Positions 47,245 to 58,339 of a stretch of 64,000 nt of DNA are shown here, in pieces. The stretch comes from Trichaptum fuscoviolaceum (taxonomy: Eukaryota > Basidiomycota > Agaricomycetes > Hymenochaetales > Trichaptaceae). Both the position numbers and the translations under genes were made by a program. Below the pieces are notes generated by a model. That model saw only the letters and a list, made by a program, of their open reading frames with translations. It was not told where the DNA came from and made no database searches. Within the stretch, counting starts at the first letter, position 1; each line of letters starts with the position of its first letter. The stretch covers positions 2,604,001 to 2,668,000 of the forward strand of contig CAJSYZ010000005.1 of NCBI GenBank assembly GCA_910574455.1, in the 5' to 3' direction.

Positions 47245-48062
47245 TGTTACGACCGTCGGGAATTGTAGCGGGAAACAGTTTCGGGAAACTGGAATTCGCG
47301 ACAAGAACCCGCGTTCGGGAATCTGGATTCGCGACTGGGAACGAGCGTGGGAATTCAGGCGGGAAACGCGCGGGATTCTATCCAGGCGCGTCGCGGGATT
47401 CTCAAGGCCAGCTAGGACTCTTCACTATTTTGAACGTCAAGTAAGCGGATCCCTAAGGAAGCACTCCACAAGTAAGTATTGCGCAACTAACTACACCGGA
47501 GAAAAGAGAGAGATCGCACCTAAGGAAGCACTCCACAAGAGGTCAAAAGTGAGGTGCTCCTTACGATGCCTACAGCTATTTATCTACTTCGTAAAGACTG
47601 TATAGTTAATCTACGCTAAGTGTCCTTGCGCAATGCGCACCTATCTACTACAAACGATACATGCTACGACCGCACTGCTAGGCATGTCTATCCCGTCTCT
47701 CCAGATGGCTACGGCCTGTCCGTGGACGTCAGCGTCCGGTCCGGGGCCGCGACTAGCCAGACTAGGTATGCCAGACTGTTGCAGGTCGTCACCTTGAGGT
47801 ACTAACGGATTAATGAGCGTATGTTGATAAGTGAATGTACGTGTGCCGTGGCGGGTCGTCGTAAATGAATGTGTGTATGCGTGCATGGTTGCCGGGACGG
47901 TGGTGCGGGATAAGTCACGTGAGCATGGGATCGTGCGATTCGGGAATGAGGTTTCGCGCGGGGAATCCAATGGCGGGATTCTCCCCGCGGGTTTGTCTGC
48001 TCATGTCGGGATCCTTGGCGGGAAAGTGCGGGAAATGAGAAAAGGAGCCCGGGATCTCGACA
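47245..48062 (-). repeat. 5' LTR of the chromovirus
   Basis: 818 bp, nearly identical to the left LTR. The sequence just inside it in element direction is TTAGGTCAAAAGTCCTGGCT. A TGG that could pair with a tRNA CCA end comes only about 16 bases in, so the primer type is not clear. Confidence 0.92.
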
Positions 48063-48067
48063 AGCAC
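48063..48067. repeat. Target-site duplication AGCAC (right)
   Basis: Matches 40751-40755. See the chromovirus entry. Confidence 0.88.
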
Positions 48068-48179
48068 TGGTAACCGGGTAGCAAGCGAGCACGACTGTAG
48101 TCTGTCGCAGGTGCAAGGAGCATTGTACATAGCTACCAGAAACACGGGACGGACTGTTCAAGCACAGTTGCAAGGAATG

Positions 48180-48890
48180 ATGGCGGGTCGTAGGCGGCGG
48201 GACTGGGAATGATGGTGTCTTTGCGGATGTCAGTGCGAAACCGAGCCTCCTCAGGCCCATAGTGGAAGGTGCGCCTATTTTACTGCATTAATATATTGCT
48301 GCTTTACTTTGTATTCTAACGGGACTGTTTCGGCTACTTTTGCTTTCGATACTCAACAGAAGACGGTGTCCGTGTTGTACCGGAGGACACACAGAAGGAT
48401 GCACCATTATCGTATGCCGCTGCTCAGTCGGATGATGTCCCGCCGTACTTGGAGACGTCAGTCCATGCGCCTTCGTCCTTATCTCCGGGAATAACACTTT
48501 CAGGTGAGCTCGCAATTGATGGTCTCACAACGGGCACGCTCTTCTTGTTTTCTTGGAACATGCTCGTTTCTGTTTCCGGGCTTTCTGCTTACTTACCTCC
48601 TGCATACTACACATGCGGCGAAGCTCCGTGCTCGGGCTGGTCTTGGCTTGACACTGGTTCAATACGGGTTTGCGTTGAGGACGAGTAAGGATGACGAAGG
48701 CATAGGCGCAAATGGAAGAGAGCATGTGGGGCGGCTGGGGAAATCCTGAAGACACTGTACCTCCACCAACACTGACGTTTGATACAGCTGCAGCTGCTGA
48801 AAGTTGGGCAGCTACTCACAATGGGACTGTTCCTGTAGCGGATGCTTCTGCGGCAGAAGAGTATGGTGTATATTACTTCTGTGCTGTATG
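48180..48890 (+). pseudogene. BSD2/NDFIP-like membrane protein fragment
   Basis: BSD2-type proteins are Golgi/endosomal adaptors that link NEDD4-family ubiquitin ligases to membrane cargo such as metal transporters. Conserved pieces are readable: GNDGVFADVSAKP, EDGVRVVPEDTQKDAPLSYA then QSDDVPPYLETSVHAPSS, IDGLTTGTLFLFSWNMLVSV, and after a frame change GFLLTYLLHTTHAAKLRARA with GLGLTLVQYGFALR. A weak tail (WGGWGNPEDTVPPPTLTFDT) follows. The piece lacks the family's N-terminus and last membrane segments and has a deletion/frameshift near 48580, so it is a dead fragment. It lies in capture module A, just right of the chromovirus. Confidence 0.7.
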
Positions 48891-48943
48891 TGTGCTTAAA
48901 AATATAATTTTTTCTTCCTCTCTCTTGCTCTAACCGCATTCCC

Positions 48944-48990
48944 GGGTAGCGGGCTTTGCTGTGAGTTAGCTCACAGCCTTTAACTGCTTG
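48944..48990 (+). repeat. Shared hairpin right end, copy A
   Basis: GGGTAGCGGGCTTTGCTGTG then AGTTAGCTCACAGCC…TAACTGCTTG. The stem GCTGTGAG/CTCACAGC is perfect. It is repeated at 51310-51355. Confidence 0.75.
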
Positions 48991-49054
48991 TACACTACTG
49001 GCATAATGATGTACTAACTTAGAGTATTGTTCGGCGGCTATTCGAACTGGGATT

Positions 49055-49225
49055 TTCCCGCGAACCGTAGGGTTCTCTTGGGTACCTTAGAAAAACGCAA
49101 CTGTCCGGATTCTCTGCGAAAACTGATCCAGTCACGTGAAATTTCTTTTATGGGTAATTAACCCTTTTAGGAAGGAGCTTCAGTCATGTGATGCTCTACC
49201 TTTCACAGCAGGCTGTTCCCATGCG
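49055..49225 (+). repeat. Shared 170-bp left end, copy B
   Basis: TTCCCGCGAACCGTAGGGTT onward, matching 40423-40593. Homology may extend some 25-50 bp further left (TTGTTCGGCGG here, TTGGTTCGGCTG in copy A). Confidence 0.8.
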
Positions 49226-49273
49226 TCCGAATTCCTTCTTCGCTCTCTGTTTTACTTCTTCAACTCATACTCA

Positions 49274-50866
49274 ATGTCTCCCAAGACTGTTCGGTGCGGC
49301 TCGCAGCCGCCGGTGTCTATCTCAAGAACACGATCAAACGGCGATGGGAGGATGAGGACTCGACGCAGGGAAGACGCAGCTGAAGGGTCAGCTGGTCCCT
49401 GCAATGATCGCGCTTTCGAGTCCAGCGGACAAGACATTACAAGCGCAGGTTGCGGAGGCCGTGTCCATTGTCGCAAAGTACGAATCCCCCGAGCAGTGGC
49501 CAGATCTCATCGATCAGCTCGTCTCTTCACTCTCGCCCGACGCTGCAAATTATCCAACAAATGTCTCCGTTCTCGAAACTGCCCACTCGATCTTTGCGCC
49601 TTGGCGTTCTGAAATACGCTCGGACTCGCTCTACACGACGATCAACTTCGCCGCTTCTCGAGCACCTTCCTCCAAATCTTCGAACACACCGCCACCAGCT
49701 TCTGAATGGATCGGGAACTGCAGCGATGGCGCAGGCTCAGGTCGTGCTTCTGTCAATTTTCTATGACTTGACGTGCCAGGATCTACCGCCCACCTTTGAC
49801 AACTCGCACTCCACTTTCTTTGGTGCTGAGCAGGGAGTGCTCACCAAGTTTCTTGCTTGGGACCTCGAGAACATGCGCAGTGATCCCGACGATTCGACTC
49901 CCTCTTTCCTCGCCCAAATCAAAACTTCGCTCTTCGAGCTCGCCAAGCTTTATACGCATCAATACCCGGAGGCCCTCTCGTCTTCGAATACTGTACCGGC
50001 CACAGCTCTGTGGGGACATCTTGGTGGATGTCAGAGATATTAAATACCATGTGACGGACTGGTCAGTCAGGGACTACGCTTCCTCAGCACGGTCATCCGG
50101 TCAGGAAACTACAAGTCGACGTTTGCGGAAAGGGAGACGATCAATGTTTTGATTAAAGGCGTAGTTGTCCCCAATGTCACATTACGAGGTGTGCAAACCT
50201 TTTCTTTCATCACGCCCATCTTTAGTGAAACTGTCTCGACCCGCAGAGCAGAAAGTGGAGCAATTCGAGGACGATCCTCTGGAGTATGTCCGAGTCGACC
50301 TTACTTTCGCGGCTCCTCTTTGTCCATCGGCAGACTGTCTGCGGAGGGCACCACGCAGCGTCAAGCCGCAGCCGATGTCCTACGTGCGCTCGTTGCCTAA
50401 GGTTTCGAGGCTGAGACGACCGAAGTCGTCTTAACGTTAATCAGTGACAGACTAGAGGAGTACAACAGGAAGAAGGGAGATGAAGAAATCTGGAAGAGGA
50501 AGGATGAAAGTGTGTATCTGCTCACGGCGGCGGCAACGGTTGGTGGAACCGCTCAGGTGAGTGAAGCAGTTCATTCAGAAGGAATGGTGAATATCATTGG
50601 CGATCAATAGCAAGGTGTCACAAGCACAAATGCTCTTGTGGATGCCGTCCAGTTCTTCTCTCAGCACGTATATGAGGACCTACAGGCCGATGTAAACTCC
50701 GTGCATCCAATTCTCCAGGTTGATGTGATTCGCTTTTTGTACTCCTTCCGAAATCAGGTGCGTAACTATCTTTCAATCCCACAAGACAAGCACTAATCAA
50801 CTATGCAGCTCGCAAAGAAGCAACTCCTCTCTGTCCTCCCTCTTCTCGTTTGCCATCTATTGCAAT
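49274..50866 (+). pseudogene. CSE1/exportin-2 gene fragment
   Basis: CSE1 (CAS) returns importin alpha to the cytoplasm; the intact protein is about 960 residues. Here only the N-terminal half is recognisable, in several frames: AAAGVYLKNTIKRRWEDEDS, QAQVAEAVSIVAKYESPEQW then PDLIDQLVSSLSPDAANYPT, VLETAHSIFAPWRSEIRSDS with LYTTINF, LVSQGLRFLSTVIRSGNYKS, IKGVVVPNVTLR, VEQFEDDPLEYVRVDLTF, RQAAADVLRALVA, and STNALVDAVQFFSQHVYEDL with VIRFLYSFRNQ. Frames change and stops occur repeatedly. An intron (about 50556-50610) is retained, and homology stops abruptly near 50866. It is a truncated, decayed genomic copy inside capture module B; the functional gene must be elsewhere. Confidence 0.8.
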
Positions 50867-51309
50867 ATTTGTGATAACGGTGTGACTAATTTGCTGTACA
50901 TGGACAAGCATACCCCCACTACTTCACTTTTCAGCATAGTTGTGCATCCTGTAGCTCTACTCAATAATTTACAAGTCGTGTGCATTGCTATCATCAGGTC
51001 ACGGAAATTGGAATGAAGGGAAGGGAGGGCCTGCACGGCAATGGGACAGGGGAGAGGAGCATCCAAGCAGTCTGCAATAGGTATGCAATGGTGTTGTGAA
51101 AAGACTACTGCAATTTCAGCCAATCCGGTGCTTCTAGGATGGGTGTGCCTCTGTGTGTCTCCACCTCTGTGCGTCTCTGCCTCTTCTCTCCCTCCACAAC
51201 AAGCAAATATGTATCACCAACGGTCAACTGAGTTCCCCTTCCTACCTTTGCCTGCAGTCACTCCATTGACAAGGAACAACTAGATAACAGTTCCTTTGCA
51301 CTCTTTCAT

Positions 51310-51355
51310 GGGTAGCGGGCTCTGCTGTGAGGAACTCACAGCCACTAACTGCTTG
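51310..51355 (+). repeat. Shared hairpin right end, copy B
   Basis: GGGTAGCGGGCTCTGCTGTG then AGGAACTCACAGCC…TAACTGCTTG. Same stem as copy A with a 3-base loop. Confidence 0.75.
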
Positions 51356-52027
51356 TTCCCACGGTGACGCCCTCCGTTTCAAGTTCCCGTGTACACTGTA
51401 CTACTATAGAACCGTGACCACCGCGACTCGAGTCTAACACCGTGACAGAACTCTCAAAAGGCGCACAACACCGCATACTTTATCTTTTGCACACTGGCAA
51501 TTGACAGCTGCAAGCCTTTGAGCTTTTCCCGGCAATTGTGCTACGGTAGCCGGCTGCCTGAGAGTATAAGGGAACTCAACCGCCACTTATTTGACTCATT
51601 TTGCGTACTACCTCCAGCGTCATCGCAACAGCTTGTTGCAATTGGCACTGTATATCTTGCCGAGCACGGCCCAAACTTACAAGTACAGCACAACCGGTCC
51701 GTGGATAAAGTTTACCTTCTCGTTGCCGGTGATAGATACTGAAAGGCTGTGGAAACACTGCTGAGCCAGCGCCAATCTTAGTTGCAGTGCTAACACAGGT
51801 ATTCTAAGCGCCACCAAGGACGCAGCCCTCTCTCGCTTGACACCATGAATCGACTTCCTTGTAGTATTCCAGTGCACGCCAGGGCCTTGAAATTGTATTT
51901 TGGTAGTTATGTTATATGTTGAGCCACGTAACGGCAAAGAAAGGTATATATAGTGCCGTGCACTCTGGACCACCTAACAGAAACGCCTCATTTTCAGATA
52001 CTCTGGCTACACTACAAAACTCAAGCC
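51356..52027. other. No supported gene; 5' region of the kinase
   Basis: Short frames only. An additional 5' exon of the kinase could lie here, but none is convincing. Confidence 0.4.
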
Positions 52028-53211
52028 ATGCAACTGAATATCGTGCGTTCTACATCTGATATCAGTCGCTGTTTGTGCCCTTTCTGACATTGTTTTCGTT
52101 CCACTAGCCAGGGGTGAAAAACTTTGAGAAGGGTGTCGTAGTTAAATCCAGTGACTATTGCTTCGCCAATGGCAGTTGTGCAGACATTTATAAAGCGAAG
52201 CTCGGAGACAAGACAGTAGCCGTGAAAGTTTGGAGAGGTGTGCCATATACCGAGGAATTGAAACGAACATTTCACCAGGTAAAACAATTTTGTTGCAGTC
52301 TTAAATTTGACATTAAGCATCTCTTCAATCCCAGCTCTTGTCAGAAGAACTAGGCATCTGGGAAAAACTGAAACATCCCAGTATTGTCGCATTCTTTGGC
52401 CTCGTCGAAGGATATGGTCACCTACCTGGTCTTGTGCTGCCGTTTTACGGGAACGGCACAGCTATTGAGCATTTGAGAAGATTTGAGGAGACGCCGGTCC
52501 TCCCTTTGGTATGCTCTACGCTTGCAGATGTTATATCGTGTGACCTGACACTCGTTTTTCAGGTTAAAGATGTAGCAAGTGCTTTGAGCTACATGCAGTC
52601 ATTTGACCCACCTTTCACACATGGAGAATTAAAAGCAGTCAGTGGAACTTACCAGATTGGACAAACGAACTTGAACGGAAGTGCTGACCTGAACTTTCAG
52701 TCTAATATACTTATCGACGACAATGAGAAAGCTCTGCTATGTGACTTCGGTCTTGGAAGTATCAACGGGGTAATGAATTTCACCTCTGCCAACGTCTGTG
52801 GTACTTGCCGATGGACTGCGCCTGAGATCATGACGCCACCAGAAGATATGCCATTTGTCCCCTCCACTCCAGCCAGTGATGTCTATAGTTTCGCTATGAC
52901 TATGATTGAGGTCAGTAGCTCAGCAGCGAACTCCTCATTACTAAGATTATTGATACCAAATCAACACATAGTTATATACTAGAAAACAACCATTCTCTCA
53001 TATACGCAATGATGCCGCAGTGATTTTTGAAGCTGTTGAGGGCCGTCGGCCGCGTCGTCCTCTTCCTCATGTTGCCCCTCAACTCACGGACGACATTTGG
53101 AGAATCATGGAGCATTGCTGGACACATGAAGCGAAAGATAGGCCAACCGCTGATGTTGTATTTCACTGGCTGGAAACACTAGAGGAACTCGAACTACATC
53201 TTCCAGCTTAG
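52028..53211 (+). CDS. Tyrosine-kinase-like protein kinase with HGE catalytic loop
   Basis: A kinase domain of the TKL type expanded in mushrooms. Exons split by short introns read MQLNI, then VKNFEKGVVVKSSDYCFANG with a glycine-poor nucleotide loop, VAVKVWRG (ATP-binding Lys), SEELGIWEKLKHPSIVAFFG (helix C Glu), VLPFYGNGTAIEHLRRFEET, the catalytic loop THGELKASNILID, DFG (LLCDFGLGSI), GTCRWTAPEIM, SDVYSFAMTMIE, and RKQPFSHIRNDAAV with the C-lobe end ImEHCWTHEAKDRPTADVV (IMEHCW). It ends HLPA at 53211. The catalytic Asp of H-x-D is Glu here, so activity may be reduced or absent. Length is about 300 residues, so it is little more than the catalytic domain; the ATG choice is tentative because an upstream exon is possible. 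Confidence 0.8.
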
Positions 53212-53560
53212 CCATCTCTTCCAGAGGATGTAGCAGGAACTAATATCTGAAGTAGGCGCAAACCATTTGGCCGCGTCTAGGTATTGTGCTGTAATTATTG
53301 GAATACCCATAAATACGCGGGTTAAACTTTGTATTATGTCTATCTGTACATTGTGTATATGTATTAGTTGATAAATGTAGCAATCATCGTATAGTCATTT
53401 CATTCATACGCTACATGCTTGTCTTTAGGTTACAGAGTACAACCACTAAAGCACACACAAGAAAGAAGGAAGAAACAACAGCTGACGGACGTTATAATGC
53501 ATTCGCAGCTCTAGCTTACTTCCGGGCTTTCCAAAACGAAGCATACCTATCAATTAAAGC
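53212..53560. other. 3' intergenic region between convergent genes
   Basis: AT-rich stretch between the kinase stop and the BTA1 stop; nothing else is seen. Confidence 0.5.
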
Positions 53561-56500
53561 TTAACACGCGTACTCTGAAGTAAGAGCCGAAAGGCAAGGA
53601 AGCACGACGTACATATTAACCCTATCTATGGCAACCTTATTGCCACGCCGCGCGGCCAAGCAAGTCACCGAGAAACCGGTGCGCGAAAAACTGTAACAGA
53701 GAATGGGCAGAGACAGTTCCGATCAGTCGATCTACATTATCGTGGATAGCTCTGAGAATGTAACATACACTTCCATGTACCATGGGTTCCTGGCGGCAGA
53801 CCGGAGAAGGACGAAGCCCCCCGGTGCAGTGACACGGTACAGCTCTGCGACTTCTGAATCAGCTTCAACACTACCTGGGGAGAACCAATCCAGATGGTCC
53901 ATGATCACAGCGCGCGTAATTGACAGGGATGGCAGTCCCCGAAGAACACTGGAGAAAGGGGAGAGGTTAACGAATCAGGCATCGATCCCGAATAGGGGTG
54001 AAGAAAGATGGCAGTGTAACATACTTGAATATAGAGTCAGTATGAAGTCTAAATGCATCCATCGCGCTGGCATTGTCGGCTCTGAGTGTCTCGAAGCCTT
54101 TGCGAGTCAAATACAGGGGACAGGAGTTACGAGTGTATCTGCCTAACAGAGTCTATTCCGAGTTGGATATATGGATATTAGTCACAGAACATAGAATTTA
54201 GAGGCTTGGGTATACGCACAAGCAGGTAATGGTATGCGCCGTCCTTAAAGAGAGCAGTCGAGGCTATTGGATCTAGGGTATCTTTGATGTAATCGTATGC
54301 GGTGCCTTCGTTCAAAAACATCTGTCGTTGGTTCATAGGGACACCCAAAGCATTCCAACAGAATACAGGGTTCTTCAGCAATGTTACAACGACAGGATTC
54401 AGCAGCACTGGTCTTATTCTCTCGTGCCAGATACGTTCTTGGTCAGCAATTGTAGACGCCTCACACAACATGCGAACGTCACTTGCGACACCTGTGAAAA
54501 GGAAGATGAGCCTTGCCAGACGTAGCGCCCAACCCGAATATCCGCGCACGTAGAACGTCGAGTTAGGCGAACTCGAGGTGAACATGTGAGAGTTGATTCT
54601 CCAAAACTGGTAGCATATAGAGGAGAGAACGGGTGATAGCTTGGAATCTAGCAGAGATCGAAAACTTGGCTGACGGCCCTCTCCAAACATCCCGAAGAAT
54701 TCTTCAAACGTGAGAGCCTGGATCGCAGCAAGTTTTAGCTCAAGTAGGTGCCCTTGGCTATGGAGGCAGTGATGTTAGTATGTGGGCGCTTGTTCGTGAT
54801 ACACGGCATACCAAGGGTTGACGTCTACGCAATGAATCTCATTGCGATGCGTAAGGATGCGCCTGGCAGATTAGGAGACAACACCACTCACTCGTCTTGG
54901 CTTTGCCGCAATAGCGTAGTGCAACGCATTGTCACCCGCGGACGTGATAACAAACAATGAGTCATCAGGACCTAGGTCGAGGTGCTTCATGTCCTCCAAG
55001 GGGTCCTCCTGCCACAGATATAAGTCAGCCCCTCTGACATGTCAGCGGATGGTAATTTTACCCAAGTGAAAGCATAGATGAAGGAGCGGAACTCTTTATG
55101 TACAGCTTGCTCATAATATGGCAGCCTCCATGGCTATAAGTGAGAACAATTAGCCTTGCGTGCTTTTATAATTGTAAGGCTTACTCACATTTTTAACTTG
55201 GTAATGGAAAGAACTCAGCGGAGGTGAGACATCGATGACTATACCTTGCTCTGGTTCTTCCTGACGACTCTCCAGGCGCAAAGCGGGCTCGCCAATCTCA
55301 AGCTCGGGCACTACGGCTGCGTCTTCCGGAGCTTTCATCGCCGTAAGAGACTTCGGAGTCATGTTTCCGATTGTGTTGCCACTTTCGATCTCGAATGCAT
55401 GCAGGAAGCGCGTGACATCCGTTGAACGGGATCGGCCAAGCCAGATATAGTACGGACTGATGCACAGTAATAAGTTGAAATGTAGCAAGCGACTAAGATG
55501 CCCGGGTGGAATGATGCACTCACATTCGAATGATGAAGGGTAAAACGAAACAATTGCGACCATTATAGCTCTTGACCTGTTTGCGCCATTTATACATTGA
55601 AATCCGGTGTTTTAGGCTAATACTCACAGTGCCAAACTTATACTCCAAGTAGTCTCTTCGCTGAGGGCCGAGGAAAATATGATCAAACTTGATTGAAACA
55701 GTTAGTACATAGATGATATTCATATAGCATACATAACATCGCTAAAGACTTACGTCAAACCAAATTTGCCAGAACCATCGTGAAAGCCAACCGCATTCTT
55801 TTTCCGGTCCGCCAATTGCGCGCTCATGCAGCGACTGATGTGATGCCTTTCCAGATGTGTAGAAGTCTACAACGGATAGTAGACCATCTTGGGGAGAAAG
55901 TAGGTACTCAATCCGGTCCAGAACAGGGTAAAAGTTCGGTATCTAGTGCAGCGCGATATATTAGCATACTAATCATCTAGAATTGAGATTTAGAAAAAGG
56001 AAACTGCAATAGCATACCATTGACAGTGAATAGCTGAAGGAGACAAAGCTCAGCGATCCCTTCGGGTCTCGTCCGTCAGTCCAATCCGGCTCTGGGAGGA
56101 CGAAGCTTGCAGCATCTTGGCATATAACATGCACGTTTGTCCAACCATGCTTCAGGAAGCGTGCGCGAGCGACCTCAAGAAGCGGCTCGCAGAGGTCGAT
56201 GAGGTAAATAGCATCGAAGGAAGAAATGGGCATGAACGCATCCATTTGCTCGATGTTATGGCCTGCGACAGCGAACGTTAGCTAGTTGACCTACATATTG
56301 TAATCTTTTGCTTACCTGTCCCTCCACCAATATCAACCCAGACCAAGCGTTTACTAGGGCATGACTTCCGTAACTCTTTCAAATGAGCTGCGGACATGTT
56401 AAGCATTGTCTTTCGGCCTCTCAACAGGCCTTTACGCGTTGAATCATATATGTCCGCCTGACCAGCATAGAACTAAGTACGTGGCAGAGTAATCGTTAAG

Positions 56501-56862
56501 TTAACGAGAATGAACTGTGTCGAGATTTGCTGGACTGTCAGACCTTCTCAAGCCTACCGCGCTGATCTGCAGATCCGATTGGCGCAATGAATGCATGCCA
56601 AGCAAATCTGAGCTGAGCATGGAATGCCTTCGACAGAGTACATAGTAACAGTGATGTCGCTGAAGCAAGGACAATCCACCCTGATAAGGCCTGTGAACCT
56701 GTGACATGAAGAGTCAGAGCTGCTTTGAGCTTCCTATAATAACCAGAATATCAATTGAGACAACGAAATCACTGAGAAATGAGTGGGTACGCACTCAAAA
56801 CTGATATAAAATGCGAGCAAAATCAATGAACACAGGGTAGCGGGAGGGGCGAAGCGAGGCAT
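53561..56862 (-). CDS. BTA1: Betaine-lipid (DGTS) synthase
   Basis: BTA1 makes the phosphorus-free membrane lipid diacylglyceryl-trimethylhomoserine in the ER, using S-adenosylmethionine both to add the aminocarboxypropyl head and to methylate it. The start MPRFAPPATLCSLILLAFYI gives a membrane segment, and a second follows (GWIVLASATSLLLCTL). The methyltransferase half has TRKGLLRGRKTMLNMSAAHL, the SAM motif VWVDIGGGTG and FDAIYLIDLCEPLLEVARAR. The linker includes CGWLSRWFWQIWFD and PYYIWLGRSRSTDVTRFLHA. The transferase half has HLDLGPDDSLFVITSAGDNA, IHCVDVNP, LELKLAAIQALTFEEFFGMF, then a chain of C-terminal exons (TRNSCPLYLTRKGFETLRAD; ITRAVIMDHLDWFSP; ELYRVTAPGGFVLLRSAARN) to the TAA at 53563-53561. 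Many short introns. The order, methyltransferase first, is that of fungal BTA1. It appears intact. Confidence 0.88.
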
Positions 56863-58339
56863 TTGATGCTCTGTCAGACGCTAGAGGACGACCCGAGCAC
56901 ATTTTGTAGGAAATACGAGTACAATATAGCCAGACTCTGCAGTGCGACATGGGTCGTCCCCAAGACCGAGAAACAGCTCTAGCGAATCGCAGTGTAGATG
57001 AGGAGACATGCGTAGAGTATAGTCTGTAGAGATACGCACGTGCATAAATCGGCAGTTATTTATCGGGTCAGCAAAATACTCCCCCACGTGCCAAAAGCTC
57101 CAGATTGTCAACAGCGATTTAGAACCCATAGCTTCGTGAAGCTCCAGGTGCATATGAAGGCGCGATAAGGGACTTAGAAAACCATCCCAAAGAGATCAAC
57201 AGAGCTCGCAGAATGAAGAGAAGCGAAGGATGAACACTGCGGTGTATTGTGAGCTTGATAAACGTGTAAGTAAGCCTACTAGTATTCGAATTGAAGAGAA
57301 GTTCACGTTGACCCGAGATTGCTGAAGAACCATTCAAGGGAAACCTGAGTTCAACGTCATCACGTTCGTGACTATTCGACTGTCAGTTCGACATGAGTCT
57401 GACCCGGTAACTCGAGCATCCCGTGGACAGCTTTCCAAGACCAGTGCAATACATGTGGGATACTAAATGGATCGATGCAATCGCTTTCCGCAGAGGAAAT
57501 TCTAAAAGTGCAAGAGACTAGTTGAGTGGCGGCGTTAAATTTGCACCAACTGCAAAGCTATGACACGGAATTCGCATGGAAGCTTTCAAGTTGAACTTGA
57601 AGCCCGAAAGAACAGAAATTTGCGCTTTGTAAAATTTCTGTGCTGTGTCTAGTAAACCACCGACTTTGACGGTTTAAGTTGATCAGAGCAAGAGGTTCGG
57701 AAGAGGAGATCAGTCGGCTTCCGTGACTCCGTCATCACCGCAAGGCACTGCCAGTGGTAACTTGAACCTTGAGCCTACTAAGCGTGGAGCAATACTTCCG
57801 GTATTGGAAGGCTTGTTCTGCGAGAATGTTGCATTTAAGCGCCCAAAGCCAGGATTTGGAAACTTGTTGCTCAAGAAATAATTATGAGAGTCACTCTCAG
57901 TTGAGATGGCCTAGAAGACTCTGAAGCAAGCACCGTAATTTTAGCAGAGCTAAAGTTATTTACAAGTACCATATTACCATTAACTAATATTTTTATATAT
58001 TTCTACTGTGGTGAATTGAGAGCTGACTTCAGGGTCGCCGGGAATTAAAGCGGTTTTGAAAACGCACTGGCAGTACAATACGCATTAACAATAGGCGCCG
58101 ATGTGCTTGGGCCGTTCAGCTGGCCGACCACCCGCCACAAGCCTCTAAGCTCTGATCTCTGCATCAGTCGCTCTCCTTCATACACTGCTTCGTGCATACC
58201 TCGGCGAAGACGTTGCGAGACAACTTGCTTTCTCCTCAACGAACCAGAGCTCGACGTGCGGCATAGCGCTGGATCGCAGCAACCGACCTCACAAAGCTTA
58301 CGAGCCCGTCTCTGTCCTCGTCGATAGAAGCTCGGAAGT
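56863..58339. other. No supported gene
   Basis: Open frames on the minus strand at 56881-57337 overlap each other in different frames and show no domain. Around 57580-57780 are a few words typical of the large transposon (TTTCAAGTTGAACTTGAAG; CTGCCAGTGGTAACTTGAAC), possibly a remnant. The last part should hold the ELL promoter. Confidence 0.4.

Larger units (their letters stand above)
40756..48062 (-). mobile_element. Ty3/Gypsy chromovirus with two LTRs
   Basis: A full-length element of about 7.3 kb, including a nested 590-bp MITE, in minus orientation. LTRs at both ends are about 820 bp and nearly identical. The 5-bp AGCAC flanks it (40751-40755 and 48063-48067). Order in element direction: LTR, gag with zinc knuckle, protease, reverse transcriptase, RNase H, integrase, chromodomain, a polypurine tract (GGAGGGGGGTAA), LTR. 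It lies inside capture module A. Confidence 0.93.
40423..48990. mobile_element. Helitron-like capture module A (with BSD2-like fragment)
   Basis: Module A starts with a 170-bp sequence (40423-40593) that recurs at 49055 and ends with a hairpin block (48944-48990) that recurs at 51310. Between them are an unidentified piece (40594-40755), the inserted Gypsy element and a fragment of a BSD2-like host gene. Shared ends around different captured genomic fragments are the usual mark of Helitrons. No Rep/helicase is present, and a CTRR end is not clear, so the class is inferred. Confidence 0.45.
49055..51355. mobile_element. Helitron-like capture module B (with CSE1 fragment)
   Basis: It starts with the same 170-bp end as module A (49055-49225) and finishes with the same hairpin block (51310-51355). 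The interior holds a piece of a CSE1 gene that still has its intron, so it was copied from DNA rather than from mRNA. About 430 bp between the fragment and the hairpin hold nothing recognisable. Confidence 0.5.

Noticed and set aside
53703..54146. 147-codon plus-strand open frame
   Set aside because: It lies opposite three C-terminal BTA1 exons that are joined by good introns and carry conserved sequence.
56881..57337. Minus-strand open frames upstream of BTA1
   Set aside because: They overlap each other in different frames and do not join BTA1, whose own start at 56862 gives a sensible N-terminus.
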